Positions 41,741 to 53,764 of a DNA stretch of 64,000 nt are shown here, in pieces. The stretch spans positions 5,952,001-6,016,000 of the forward strand of contig OX442322.1 of assembly GCA_949358305.1 (NCBI GenBank). Direction: 5' to 3'. The notes under the pieces are model-generated. The model searched no databases. It worked only from the letters and a program-made list of their open reading frames with translations, and was not told the DNA's origin. Source of the stretch: Strigamia acuminata (taxonomy: Eukaryota > Arthropoda > Chilopoda > Geophilomorpha > Linotaeniidae). The position numbers and the translations under genes are program-made. Position 1 is the first letter of the stretch; each line of letters starts with the position of its first letter.

Positions 41741-42774
41741 GGTGGATACCAAAACACAGAGGCGAAAATACCGTAGAATTGGAAGTGGCACTGGCAAATG
41801 CTTTATCGGAAAGCGTAGAACGGTTGTCGATGCACAATAGTTCGATGCACTTTAAACACGTAGCACTTAAACGGAGCACTGTCAAAGCGGAAACCAAAAA
41901 GGGGATGCCAATGCTACAATTGGCACAAATAACCCCGATCAAGTATTCCCCTAACGCCCTTTGCAAACCGCCTGGGGCCACGGAAACGTTAGGTGGCGCA
42001 GGAATTGCCTTGATCGGGAATACAAGCTTCGCGTGCCCGACTGGACACAAGGGCGAAACCGATTCTAATTGACCCAACCAAAATCTTAAAAATATCTTAC
42101 AAATTAACAAAGGAAATTTCGAAATAAGGAGAAAAAGTAGACTCTTGTTGTGTGTAAACACACAACCTCGTGCAATCAGAAAACACGGGCGTGGTTTTAT
42201 AGAAAAACCACCGAAAAGCGCTATTTCGGATTCAAATCCGAAATCTTCTCGAATTAACGAGGGAAATCGCCGCAAAATTAAAATCGGCGATACTGCTAAC
42301 ACACCGGGGTAAAAGCAGCGGGCTGGACCCGTTTCTGGTTGTTTACGCCACGTAAGCGTGACGAAAAACAAAGAGAAATCTGAAAATATATAAGAAAAAC
42401 CCGGAAAATTCGCGAAAAACGCGTAAATTTTCCGATTATCGGCGAAAACGTGAACGTTCCGTGTATCCAGACGTTGATTTACGTCTGAAAACGTCGTGAG
42501 AACGTCTGAAATCGTAGGCGAATCGTCGTGCCTGTAAATATCAAACAAACCCGGAAAATTCGCGAAAAAAAACGCGGCTATTTTCCGATTATCGTTGCAA
42601 ATAGTCGTGAATCTCGAATATAGTCGTGAATCCACGGCGAAAGTCGTTGCTGGAAGCAGGAAAACGTTGGTAAAATTCGTTGCAACCTGAAAATAATTAA
42701 TTATCGCCGAAAATCGCGAATTTGCGAAATTCAGTGATAAATTAGCGCAGTTTGGCGTGTCTCGTTAGAAAGCC
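41741..42774 (-). other. A leader with a long open frame
   Basis: This is 1.03 kb between primer site and gag. A minus-strand frame (42635-41679, 318 codons) is open across almost all of it and overlaps the gag start in another phase. Its middle part matches the corresponding frame in B. The conserved part coincides with a foldable RNA element. Confidence 0.55.
41907..42018 (-). ncRNA. Conserved RNA fold in A leader
   Basis: CCCGATCAAG (41934-41943) pairs with CTTGATCGGG (42009-42018). Inside it, CCTAACG (41950-41956) pairs with CGTTAGG (41987-41993). A neighbouring hairpin is TGCCAAT..ATTGGCA (41907-41926). B has the same fold at 57446-57566 with changed but mostly still paired bases in the outer stem. 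It could be a packaging or translation signal. Confidence 0.6.
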
Positions 42775-42792
42775 AACCACCCTCTGCTACCA
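42775..42792 (-). other. A primer-binding site, tRNA-iMet 3' end
   Basis: TGGTAGCAGAGGGTGGTT on the minus strand differs from the G and B sites by one base. Confidence 0.8.
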
Positions 42793-42794
42793 AC

Positions 42795-43365
42795 TGTAGG
42801 TAACAGAGGTGGAAAAATTGCACGAATTAATCGTGCAGAAAACAAAAGAAAAGCGTGGCCGAAATGCAGCAATGGCGGCGTACTACACATACGCACTGGC
42901 GACGTTGCGGGTTGCGATTCGGACACGGTGCGGCCGTGCAAAAGCACTTATACGCCGTCAAAAGAACACACAAAGTGTTTAAAAACAATAAAACAATTTA
43001 TTATAAACGAGAATGCTTACATTGGGTTCCATTTCTAAGTTGAACCATGGAGAAAATACAAAGGAGGCGAGCACCTCTGTGCTTCGCCATGTTGGAAAAC
43101 ATAAGTGAACAGTAACGCCATCTGGCGTTGATCGAGAACAATAAATACAACTAAATACTAGACAATGCAAGATGCCTAATGCTTAAAGGCTAATAATTAA
43201 ATGCATTGTGCTCAATGCATGACAAATGATTTGAAATGTCAATAACATATTGGAGAATAAACAATATATCAAAATATGAGAATTAACGGAACAAATATCG
43301 AAGTGTATAAATATAACATAATGTTTAACCGCATTTTGAAGTAAATAGCGCAAAGCGCACCAACA
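42795..43365 (-). repeat. A 5' LTR (571 bp)
   Basis: It starts TGTTGG at 43365 and ends CCTACA at 42795. Right of it the frame of H begins at once. Confidence 0.8.
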
Positions 43366-44584
43366 TCCTGCACCTGTCTTAGGAACTGAAGTTGCTGCTG
43401 CAACTGCACGCCACACAACGCACATGTGGCGTCTCGTCGGTGGTGATGGAGAATGTAGAGAGTGGGTACGCGAGGAACATCTTCGTAAAGACCAGAAACC
43501 CGGATCAATCGCAATCGACGTTTATTATTTCCCATCACCAAAGATTCAACTGAGATTCTACAAGGACATCGAGGATTATTGCATGCTGAATAACATCGAT
43601 TACAAACCGGAACTTTTCTTCTTCGGCAATCTCAAACACAAATTACCAGTTCTTCCGGGCGTTCGCCATGCGGCACATTTATGCCGAACTGAACCGGCTT
43701 CCTTCGCGGAGATTCCAAAATTTGATGACGCTCCAAAATGGCGTGAGGCCATTCAGGAAGAATTAGACATCTTTAAAGAAAGGGAGATTTACACCGAAGT
43801 CTCTAGACCACCGAACACCACCATACTCGGCTGCAAATGGATCTTCAAACTCAAAACCGATGCAGCCGGAACCATCACCCGATATCGAGCGCGCTTAGTA
43901 GCGCAAGGTCTTCGTCAAACCCTCGGCGTCGACTTAGATGAGGTGTTCAGTCCGGTAGTTAACTTCATATTGATTCGTTTATTCTTCTGTCTTCTGGTCG
44001 TGTTGCGTGGATGGAAGGACGCCCATCTGGACGTCAAATGTGCGTACCTGTATGGGGAATTGAAACACAAGGTCTACATGCGAATCCCCGCAAGTGCCAC
44101 ATGCTCCATCAAATCACTTTATGGCCTCCACCAGTCTGGAAGACAGTGGTTCGAAAAGCTTGACGAAACACTTCGAGCCCTCGGATTTCGAAAGATGCCA
44201 GCGTGTAATTGCGTCTAAGTATTCGGCAACACAGCTGTTATGCTGGTTTACGTAGATGACATCGTTTTATTCTACGCATCGGACAGTATCTTCAAACAAC
44301 TGATCCAACTCATCAGTTCGAAATTCGACATCGTAAATCTCGGCCCTATTACCAAGCTCTTAGGCGTCGAATTCATCCGAGACGCCGGACACACGTTCAT
44401 AACCCAACGGGCTTACATCGCAAAGATAGTTAAGAAATTCGGGACATCGACAAACAACCTCGTCAAGGTGCCAGTAACCCCAGGAACGACACTCGTCAGA
44501 GAATCGATTGAAAACTTGGAGGACTTCCCTTACCGATCTCTAATCGGTTCACTGTTATTTTTGGCATTGAGAACGCGTCCCGAC
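43366..44584 (+). pseudogene. pol: H, copia RT fragment
   Basis: This is a B-like copia RT on the plus strand, bounded by A on the left and F on the right. It keeps CKWIFKLKT, FSPVVNFILIRLFFC and LVYVDDIVLFYA. It has an in-frame TAA at 44216, where B has a Tyr codon, and a 27-bp deletion near 44105. The missing right part is not in the window. Confidence 0.88.
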
Positions 44585-44894
44585 TGTTGTGAAACAGCTT
44601 TCTATTTGTATAAACTGTAGAATTGTGCAGTGGTATGGAAAAACATAAAGTGAAAAGAAGAAGCTTGTGATGTCATCAGGTCAGAACCAAAACATAGAGT
44701 GAGTGTTTATTATAAGTCATGTGACTCCTTCAAGTATACAGCGCCACCTTTAGGTTAAATAGATAAACACTTTACAAATAGTGCTGAAACGAATTGTGCA
44801 GCCAATTATTAACAGAGACATATGATCGGTTAAATTAAACATTGGTATCACTTGATGATACAAATACATATATAATATCCACACTATTCCAACA
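44585..44894 (-). repeat. F 3' LTR (310 bp)
   Basis: It starts TGTTGGAATAG at 44894 and ends CACAACA at 44585. It is similar in layout to the C LTR but diverged. Confidence 0.82.
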
Positions 44895-44912
44895 ATCGGC
44901 CCCCTCGTATTA

Positions 44913-47395
44913 TCAAGCATTTAAAACACTTAAATCAACTAGAAAACGATTACAAAATTGAATTAAATCTGCTTTGTCGACAGATTTTGTAAAGATATCC
45001 GCATAATTACACTTCGTGCCAACATGTACAATATGGAGGTTGTCCTTTTTAACAAGCTCCCTTATGAAATGATACCGGATATCTATGTGTTTCGTTTTCC
45101 TATTTTCCACACAAGATTTAGTAAAGTCAACCGTTGAAATGTTGTCGCACAAGACATAGTGTGGAAATTTGTCTGCCAAATTGGGGAGAATCTCGTGCAG
45201 AACTCTAACAATCCATATGTATTCTATATGGATTCTATATGGGATTTTCTCCATGATCTTGAAGTCGTCGATTCTGCTTGGACAATCCTGCTTTGTAAGG
45301 ACAGTTGACTTTGTCATTGGTTGCGATCTTATCTTCACACAGGTCAGATGATCTTTGAACCTCAATAAGACCTTGCTGATGTACGACCTTTGATGCAGAA
45401 CTAACTGCTGTTTGTAAGAATAAAATTCGACTCCCAGCAGTTTCTTCGTTTGCCCCAAAATGACCAAGTCAAATTGCGTTTTAATCATGTTGAGAACATT
45501 CATCGCGTCTTCGTGATGTTTGCCAAAAACAACGATATCGTCCACGTATACGATCAAATACGCAACATCTCCATATTTGTAGACACAGTTGCACCCGTTG
45601 ACATGCTGCAGGCCAAGTTTCAATAAAGTCTCTTCTAACTCCAAGCCCCATTCTCTTTCTGATTGGTGTAAACCATATATTGCTCGGAGAAGTCTGCAGA
45701 CCTAATTCTCTTTGCCTTCACGAACAAATCCCTTTGGTTGACGCATGTAAACAACTTTGTGCAACTTCGCATATAGATAAGCACACTTGACATCCGCTTG
45801 AACGTAGGACCACTTCAGCATGCAAACAAGCAGCGTGAACATCAAACGCACGATGGAGAAGTCTACCACGGGTGAAAAGGTCTCTTCATACGACTCGCCG
45901 TAGACTTGGGAAAAACCTTGGGCGACAAGTCTCGCTTTGTAGCGCGCGATTTCCCCATCCTCGTTTTGTTTGGTGGTGTAAATCCACTTGCATCCAATTA
46001 TCTTGGTGTCAGGTGGTGGTGGAACCAATTCCCAAACTTTACGTTCGTGCATCGTGCCAATCTCATCGTCCATCGCTTGATGCCATTCAGTCTTTTCCGG
46101 TAGATTTGCTATCTCTTCGTATCGAATAGGAATGTGGATTTCAAGGTGATTTGCTTCCAAATCAAAGCTTAAATCGTCCGCCGCTGCGCTTGATTTAGAA
46201 GGTTTCTTTTTCCTTTTGTCTTCGAAGAGATGCTCAGGGACACGAAGGTTATGTTCAGCACAGTAACGCTTTACGTCTGGTATTGAACGCAACTTGGGTT
46301 TGTCGTATCCCTCGATGGTATATTCAATGTCTTTTTGTCCAGTTGGCCTAATCTTCTCCGTTTTCTTCCAAACAAGCGGAGGCATAGTGCGAACTGGGTC
46401 AGAAACTTGTGCTTTTGCTTCTGGTGCGATTCCTGGCAAATTGGCTCGTAATTTGTCTTCTGGCAGTCTAAACGTCAGTTTGACTTGAGATAACTCCGGT
46501 TGTGGATTTTCTTTCTTCTTTATCGCCACTGGTGGGGGTAGTGGCGGCCTCACATCCTCATCGGAATAATACTGACGATCGTTGTTGTTATCCAAATTGT
46601 CGTCCAAATTATCAATGTACGTTGTATATCTTTCCGGTAGGCCCAGAACGCCTTCAACTCCGCGCCTGCTTTCCACAAACTTCACATTGCTCGTTTCGAT
46701 GACCTTCGAAAATTCCAGGAGCCAAACCCTATATCCTTTTGTGACTCTGGAATATCCGAGCATGATTCCATGTATGCCTTTGTTGTCGATCTTGCCATCT
46801 CGAACTTGCTTTTGAACAAAGCACAGGCTTCCAAATTTCCTCAAATGGCGTAAAGATGGCTTACGACCATAATAAAGTTCTATTGGTGTCTTGTCCGATT
46901 TTAGTTTGGCAATCTTGTTTCTGAGGTAATTAAAGGTTAGGATGGCTTCTCCCCAGAATCGATGTTCCAAACCCGCATCGTATACAAGTGCCCGCATCCC
47001 ATTTGCTAGTGTTTGGTTGAGTCTTTCGGAAACTCCATTCTGGGCAGGGGTATATGCGTTTGTCCTCTCGTGAACGATTCTTTGTTCTTCCAGGTATTGT
47101 CCAAATTTGTTGGAACAGAACTCCATCCCATTGTCTGTTCTAATTGCAAGGATCGACTTTCCTAATAGTCGTTCAATCCGTTTTGCGTGTTTGCAGAACA
47201 AGTCGAAAACCTCATCCTACTGCTTCATTAAGTAGACCGTGGAGTAACGCAAAAAATCGTCCGTTATCGTGAGAAAATACCTATTTCCCGAAAGTGTTGC
47301 CGTCCCAAAAGCTCCACATACGTCCATGTGTAAGAGCTCGAGTGGCTGTTTCTGTAGAACACTCTCGGAAATATAACTTAATGCAGTGGAAAATA
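44913..47395 (-). pseudogene. pol: F integrase-RT-RNase H
   Basis: Integrase runs from HMDVCGA near 47320, with RTDNGMEF and NGVSERLNQ. RT has VYVDDIVVFG near 45540. The RNase H tail ends near 44913. There are in-frame stops at about 47220 and 45702, and about 120 codons between the RT thumb and RNase H are deleted (near 45225), when compared with C. Confidence 0.85.
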
Positions 47396-47661
47396 TCGAA
47401 TACCCGATGAAAGAATGTCCTATCCGCTTTATAGAGTATCGTCGCGCGGCGAGCGGTTTGGCTTTCCAACGTTGCGAGAGAATCGACGGAATTTACGTCG
47501 TCGTAACGTGCGCCGGTTGCGATGTGTATCGTACGAAAAATATAACGAAAATAATAATATTATATGTGAATGTGTGTACTCACATGTGATAAAGTTTGTT
47601 ATCACATAATAGTCCTATCCCAAATAAAGTTGTGGTTTAACACTCAAAGTTCCTTCTGAGA
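47396..47661. other. Unassigned stretch
   Basis: These 266 bp lie between the last recognisable F codons and the end of the D LTR. They have stops in all frames examined and no repeat seen elsewhere in the window. They may be a decayed part of F or the original target of D. Confidence 0.4.
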
Positions 47662-48213
47662 TGTTGTGAAGTCAATGTGTAAAAGTTCAGTAACTGTCTC
47701 CAATCATTGTCTGGAAAATAGGTGATGTTCTTCAAATGTAAGCCTATTTTCATGCATGTATAATGAGGTGTTTAACACCGAAAAAGCACACAGTTGCGGG
47801 TAAAAGTCAAAAACAGAATGAATGAGTTTTATTCAAGTGACGTCATAAAACATACACACAGAACAAATCGCTTAACAAAAAGAAATAAAGAATAAATGAG
47901 AGAAGAAATCTCTCAACTTGATGATGTCATGCCTTTGACATCATCACCACAGACTGATACGTTACGAGAACGTCATCACATGGCGTGTGGCGCCCTCGTA
48001 TCGCAAACAAGTAATAACACTTTAACATTTAACATCTACTAAGCCGAAATACAATAAATTCCAACAGCAAACGATCGTCACATATCCATTCATTTACCAA
48101 TTCTTTAACGTTTTATACATTTCGACTAAAGACTAGATATTACCGTATTCATACAATGTTACACACTTCAGTAATTATATATAAACGTGTAATATTTATT
48201 TTAATACACAACA
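47662..48213 (-). repeat. D 3' LTR (552 bp)
   Basis: TGTTGTG at 48213 and CACAACA at 47662 form inverted ends. AATAAAACTCATTC gives the polyadenylation signal near 47830. The tract AAGGAGGTGAT precedes it. Confidence 0.8.
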
Positions 48214-48248
48214 ATCACCTCCTTAAATGTTACACGTTATGTCACAAT

Positions 48249-51200
48249 TTAGACATCCAACATATCTGCACATAAATCTTTTAACCGGTTCTCAGGCAGC
48301 CACTTCGTGAACAAATCTGCTAAATTCCATTTCGTCAGAATCTTCTCAATTGAGAAATACTCTTTCTTGAACCAGTCCCTTAAGAAACAATAGCGTATTC
48401 GGATATGTTTAGTTTTAGAATTTTCAAGATCATTTTCCACGAATTGTATCGATGATAAAGAATCCGAATACACTATTGGCATATTAAGGGGTTTCATAAA
48501 TGGTGCGCTGAAGGCGCTGAAGCGATTATGACGATTATTCTGCTGAAGCGATTATCATGTGACTTGGATGGGCCAATCACATGAATAATCGCTTCAGCGT
48601 TTCAGCGCTTATTTATAATCGTCTGAAAAGGAGTTTTTAGTGCTGAAGACTGCTTAAACTAAGGAAATAAGAGTTGGTTGTAAATATTTAAAAAAATTAA
48701 AATAAAAAATTAATTTAATTTAAAAAAATAAATAAATAGGTTACAAAAATACATTAAAAAAATAAGAATAATAAAAAAAAAAAAAAAAAAGTTATGTGAC
48801 TTAAGGAATAATCACTTGGATCTGGTGTGGGTCCTCAATAATGCAGTGATTGTGATTATTGGAACAATCACTTCAGCGCCTTCAGCGTGTCATTTATGAA
48901 ACCCCTTAATGATGTAATCAAAAAGCACACAACTCTCGAATATGCTGGACAGCCAATATCCTTCCTGGACGGCGTGAACCAACGCCAAATATTCCGCCTC
49001 CATTGTACTGCACGCAACGGAACCTTGTTTCCGACAACCCCAACTAATGAGGGCGTCGCCCATAAACAATGCAAACCCCCCAAAACTCTTGTAGTGGTGG
49101 AGATCCGTCGCCCAGGAAGCATCGGTGTAAATGCGTAAATCCGTATTAACACACTTGATAAATTAACACAATAATTTTTAGTATTCACATTGTATTGAGC
49201 AATTTGTACAAGTGCCTTGACATGTTTTTGGGTGTAGCTTGTGTTGAATTGGGACAAATATATTGTAGAATACAGAATGTCCGGCCTTGTTCTGGATGCC
49301 AGGAACATTAAACTCCTGACTAATGAGCGAAATGGGAAATCTACATTTGGATCAACTTCTGTAGCATTGTGATTAAAAGTTGACCCTGCCGCAATAGGAA
49401 CTTTAACTTTTGTAATCTGTGTCAAATTAAACTTCGATGCCAACTTATCAATGAAATGTTTCTGATGTAGGCATGCTTTCCCATTGTCACGATTGAATTG
49501 CACTCCAAGCAACTTCGTGATTCGCCCCAAACTCACAATGTTGAATTTTCGTTTGATCAAGTCAATCAAGGCCCGCTGCGTTTCAGCATTTTTTGCGAAC
49601 AAAACCATGTCATCAACGTAAATTAAAAGAACTGCACTGCGATCAAACGTGTTAACACAGTTGCACCCAATCACCTTAGTGAAACCCAAATCCAATAGAC
49701 TAGTGTTCAGCTCCTCATACCACATTCTACCGGATTGGTGTAATCCGTACAATGCTTTGTATAGGAGCCAAACACTATCCGTCCCCGGTGTCTTGAATCC
49801 TTGTGGTATTTCCATGTGGATTGGGCGGTCCAATTTGCCATACAAGTACGCGCACTTAACGTCCAGATGGACGTCCACCCAGCCACGCAAGATCACCAAC
49901 AGACAGAAAAACAGTCGGATTAATATGAAATTTACGACTGGCGAAATCACCTCTGTGTAATCAACCCCTTGTGTCTGTCTAAAGCCTTGTGCGACAATTC
50001 TCGCACGATATCTGACGATATTGCCATCTTTGTCTGGTTTCAGCTTGTAAACCCACTTGTGACCCAAGACCTTTGCCTTTGGTCGTGGCACCTCTTCGTA
50101 CACCTTATTTTCTTGTAATGTCTCAATCTCTTCCTCCATCGCCTCTCTCCATTCTTTCGACTGAGGCGAGGAAGTCGCCTCCTCGTATGTTTTGGGCTGC
50201 GTGACAGCACAATACACGCTGATGGAAGGCGTCGTTGCTGTGAGGACCGTTTCCATTGGTTCCTCATCGGACGATTACTCAATTGTATTGATGGGCTCCT
50301 TCACTGGGGTGAAATCGAATTTTAAAGGATTGTAGAAGATTCTATTTCCCCTGCAGAAAGCCTCGACTTCTTTCTTTGTCTTCAAAAGCCCTGTGCCATC
50401 TGGTGCGTAAACAGCACATCAATTCTCCCAGCTGTAACACCTCCTTGCCTGGTCACTTGCTCCCTGTCCCACCCATCTGCATCTGTGGTTCGGGTGGCAA
50501 TTTGAGGTTTCTTGGCTTTCGCCTCACCTTGGACTGGTTGTGTTGGAACGGGCGCTTGAGCCATTGGTCCCACTTGTGGTAGGACCTGCGCGAGGGGAGC
50601 TGGGACTTTACGTATTACGGGAGGCGAACCCGGTGGTGTAGCTGGCGGTGTCGTCTCATGGAATTCTTGCTGGTACAACCCACTGTCATCTGAATCGTAA
50701 CCAGTTATATCGAGATCTGGTTGTTGAACATTCGTGTCTACAGCATTAAAGGACTTCCAGTCCCTGGAGTCGTCGATGACCAAATGTTTCGTCTCAACAA
50801 CTTCGTTTGTAATTGGATTCCAAACCCTATAGCCTCTGGTTGTGAAAGCATATCCAACAAGTATGCCCTTCCACGCTCTTGAGTCTAGTTTCCCATCTCT
50901 TTTTGGCTGCGGGATGTGCACAAAGCACAATGAACCAATTGCGCGCAAATGCTTCACTGCCATGCTTCTATTCCTGAATTTAATGTAAGGAATTTGTTCT
51001 TTCGCAAACAAATGAGGATACCTATTCTTCAGGTAAATGTAGCTGACAGCTAATTCCGCCCATAAAATCCACGGCAGATTTGTATCCTCAATTATTGCGC
51101 GCACATTGTTAAATATTGAGCGGTTTAATCGCTCCGCAATGCCGTTCATTTGTGCTGAGTACGGGTTTGTTCTTTGGGCACCAATGCCCTTTTGTTGCAG

Positions 51201-51556
51201 AAAAGAATCAAATTCCTTGCTGCAAAACTCCCCACCCCGGTCCGTTCTGATTTCATGCACCTTTCTATTCGAACGGCGCTCAACGCGCGCCAAGAATGTT
51301 TTGAAAATTGGAAAAACCTCATCTTTTGTTTTTAAAGGGTAAACCCACGAAAATCGCGTTGCATCATCAACAATGCATAATATGTAACGTGCACCCCCCA
51401 ATGAGGTTGTGGGACATGGGCCCCACACATCTAAGTGCAACAATTCAAGTGGTTCCCCTCGCTCACGATCGTCTCTAACTTTGTAATTAGCACGGGTAGA
51501 TTTCGCAATACGGCACGAATCGCACGTAAAATTATTCACACTTCCTGTGAAATCTA
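48249..51556 (-). pseudogene. pol: D integrase-RT-RNase H, damaged
   Basis: Integrase (HLDVWGP, RTDRGGEF, NGIAERLNR) is at about 51440-51100. RT has IYVDDMVLFAK near 49620. The RNase H end is at 48249. There is a frameshift near 50400, a TAA near 50278 and a frameshift near 49140 in RNase H. The MITE splits RNase H at 48488-48905, and the frame on both sides is the same once it is removed. Confidence 0.85.
48488..48905. mobile_element. TTAA-flanked MITE (418 bp)
   Basis: The termini GGGGTTTCATAAATG..CGCTGAAGGCGCTGAAG are inverted over about 35 bp with a few mismatches. TTAA stands on both sides (48484-48487 and 48906-48909). There is no coding capacity. It has internal subterminal inverted repeats (GCTGAAGCGATTAT..ATAATCGCTTCAGC) and an A-rich centre. 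TTAA targeting suggests mobilisation by a piggyBac-like or similar transposase. Confidence 0.85.
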
Positions 51557-52074
51557 TGAACGTTAGTAGCATAGGCGAGCGGCGCTAATTCGGTATAAAC
51601 CGAGTGTGTGGAAGCGATAATGGCGGCGTCGTGTCTCTGACACGAACGTAAAAGCGACGTGACCGATTCCAAACAAAGCGCGCGGCAAAATGCCGCTTAT
51701 CTGCGCTTAAATAGCACAGAAGGTGCTGTAAATCAATACTAAAGACTCTAAAATAATAGGCATTTAATATAAACAAGAAAAAGCTTACATATGGGATCCT
51801 TTTCAAAGGGAAAATCAATAGGAGAGCACACATCGCTGTGCGCGGCCATCTTGGATGGGAAAAACATAGGCAACAACACCTTGTGTCGGAATTATGCATT
51901 ACATAAATATAAAACTAGGGAATGCATGATGCTTCATGCTTAAATGCATAAAGCAAACATAATACCAGAGTAAACAAACATGTGAATTAATACATCGAGA
52001 TAATTAAACTAAACAATCAAAATGTGATTCTATATCACATCGACATAAAACATTTGGGTTTCTAAAAACCAACA
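51557..52074 (-). repeat. B 3' LTR (518 bp)
   Basis: It starts TGTTGG at 52074 and ends CGTTCA at 51557. It has YY1-type strings at 51616-51627 and, inverted, at 51842-51854. The purine tract CGAAAGGGGGAAT precedes it. Confidence 0.95.
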
Positions 52075-52290
52075 ATTCCCCCTTTCGATGGAAATAGAAT
52101 CGGGGAAATAATGGACAGATACTGGAATTACAGTGTATAAGAGATAAAACAGAAATAATAAAATCGAATCATCGAGCCGGGTACTATAATTGAAGAACGC
52201 TACATAAGCCCGAATATTCCCACTGGAACTAGATGATCCTCACAATTGGGAATAAGAAATAAAGAAAGTCACAATAAAGTCACGGTGAAA
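52075..52290 (-). other. B 3' UTR
   Basis: It contains the polypurine tract at 52075-52087 and no gene. Confidence 0.7.
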
Positions 52291-53764
52291 TCAGTGCCGG
52301 AAGATCTTGTCGATCAAGGACTTCAAACGTTCGGAACCAAGCCATTTGGTGAAAATGTCCGCAATGTTCTGTTCACCGGATACTTTATGAAGGTCGAAAC
52401 ATCCCGCCTTATACCACTCTCGCAGCCAATGATATTTGACGCGGATATGCTTGGTCTTGGAATTTTCCACGTCATTTTCAGTAAACTGGATAGCCGAGAG
52501 AGCGTCGGAATAGATCATTGGTCGGGATTGTCGGTTGAGAACTGGAAATTCGGAGTAAATGTGGTCGAGCCAGAAGGATTCTTTAACACATTCCACTAGA
52601 GAAAGAAATTCCGCCTCCATAGTAGAACATGCGATCGTTGACTGTTTTCGGCACGACCAGCCAATAGGCACATTTCCGATAAAGTTGATATAGCCACCGA
52701 AACTCAAAGACGTTGCTTGATCGCTTGCCCACGACGCATCCGTAAAAGCCCACAGTTGACTTGAATTACAGTTGGAAAGTTCGATTCGATAGTCGACGGT
52801 GTTAGCCACGTACTGGAGAACTTGTGTGAGGGCTCGGATGTGCGTTTTGTCGTAACATGTATTGAACTGGCTCAGCGAAATAACCGAAAATAAGATATCG
52901 GGGCGTGTTCTCGACGCGAGGAATAGAAGCGAACCGATTAGGGATCGGTAAGGAAAATCCGGTAGATTCTCGGTTGACCCCTTCACGAGTGTCGTCCCAG
53001 GTGTGACGGGAACTTTTACTAGACGGTTGATGGAAACTTCGAACTTTTTAACGAGCTTTGTGATGTAGCCACGCTGTGTGATGAAAGTTCGGCCGGCATC
53101 GCGAATGAATTCGACTCCCAATAATCTCGTGATGGGACCAAGATTAACGATGTCGAATTTGGACGAAATAAGTCGGATAATCCGGGTCAACACGGTGTCG
53201 GAAGCGTAAAAGAGAACGATGTCGTCCACGTAAACTAACATGACGGCGCAATTGCCGTAAATGTACACACAATTGCACGCGGGCATCTTCCGAAAACCGA
53301 GGGCTCGAAGCGTTCCATCCAACTTTTCGTACCACTCCCTCCCTGATTGGTGAAGTCCGTAGAGGGATTTGACAAGCAGCCAGACGTTTCCGGGATTCGA
53401 ACAAGTTGCACCTGCGGGGATGCGCATGTACACCTTGTGCTTCAGGTCCCCATACAGGTATGCACTTTTGACGTCGAGGTGAGCATCCTTCCATCCTCTG
53501 AGGACGACCAGAAGACAGAAGAATAGCCGGATTAAAACAAAGTTCACGACTGGGCTAAAGACCTCGTCGTAATCTACCCCGATGGTTTGGCGGAAGCCTT
53601 GCGCGACAAGCCGGGCACGATAACGAGTTATTTCGCCGCTTAGATCCGTTTTCAGCTTGAAGATCCATTTACAGCCTAAGACTGTAGTGTTGGGCGGCCT
53701 CGGAACTTCTTGATAAATCTGCCTCTCTTTGAAAATGTCCAATTCTTCATTAACGGCTTCGCGC
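52291..53764 (-). CDS. pol: B RT-RNase H
   Basis: About 490 codons include CKWIFKLKT, FSPVVNFVLIRLFFC, LVYVDDIVLFYA near 53235, SRTRPDILFS and the RNase H motifs FTDASWASD, STMEAEFLSLVE and SDALSAIQFTEND. The frame is open but is separated from integrase by a one-base frameshift near 53765. It was compared with H and D. Confidence 0.9.

Larger units (their letters stand above)
31428..43365 (-). mobile_element. A, Ty1/copia element, 5' part, split by E3 and cut by C
   Basis: On the minus strand the order is 5' LTR (43365-42795), primer site, leader, gag and protease. E3 interrupts the gene at 40538/31517 and C cuts it at 31428. The remainder lies left of the window, beyond C. Sequence right of 43365 belongs to H, so A was inserted into H. 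A is a relative of B. Confidence 0.88.
44585..47395 (-). mobile_element. F, Ty1/copia element, 3' half, defective
   Basis: The 3' LTR (44894-44585) is preceded by CGAGGGGGCCGAT, and pol follows in reverse. The left end joins H at 44584. The gene is traced to about 47395, where copia similarity fades. It belongs to the family of C and I. Confidence 0.82.

Noticed and set aside
48767-48791. A-run as a SINE or LINE tail
   Set aside because: It is internal to the MITE with inverted termini and TTAA on both sides, so not a retroposon tail.
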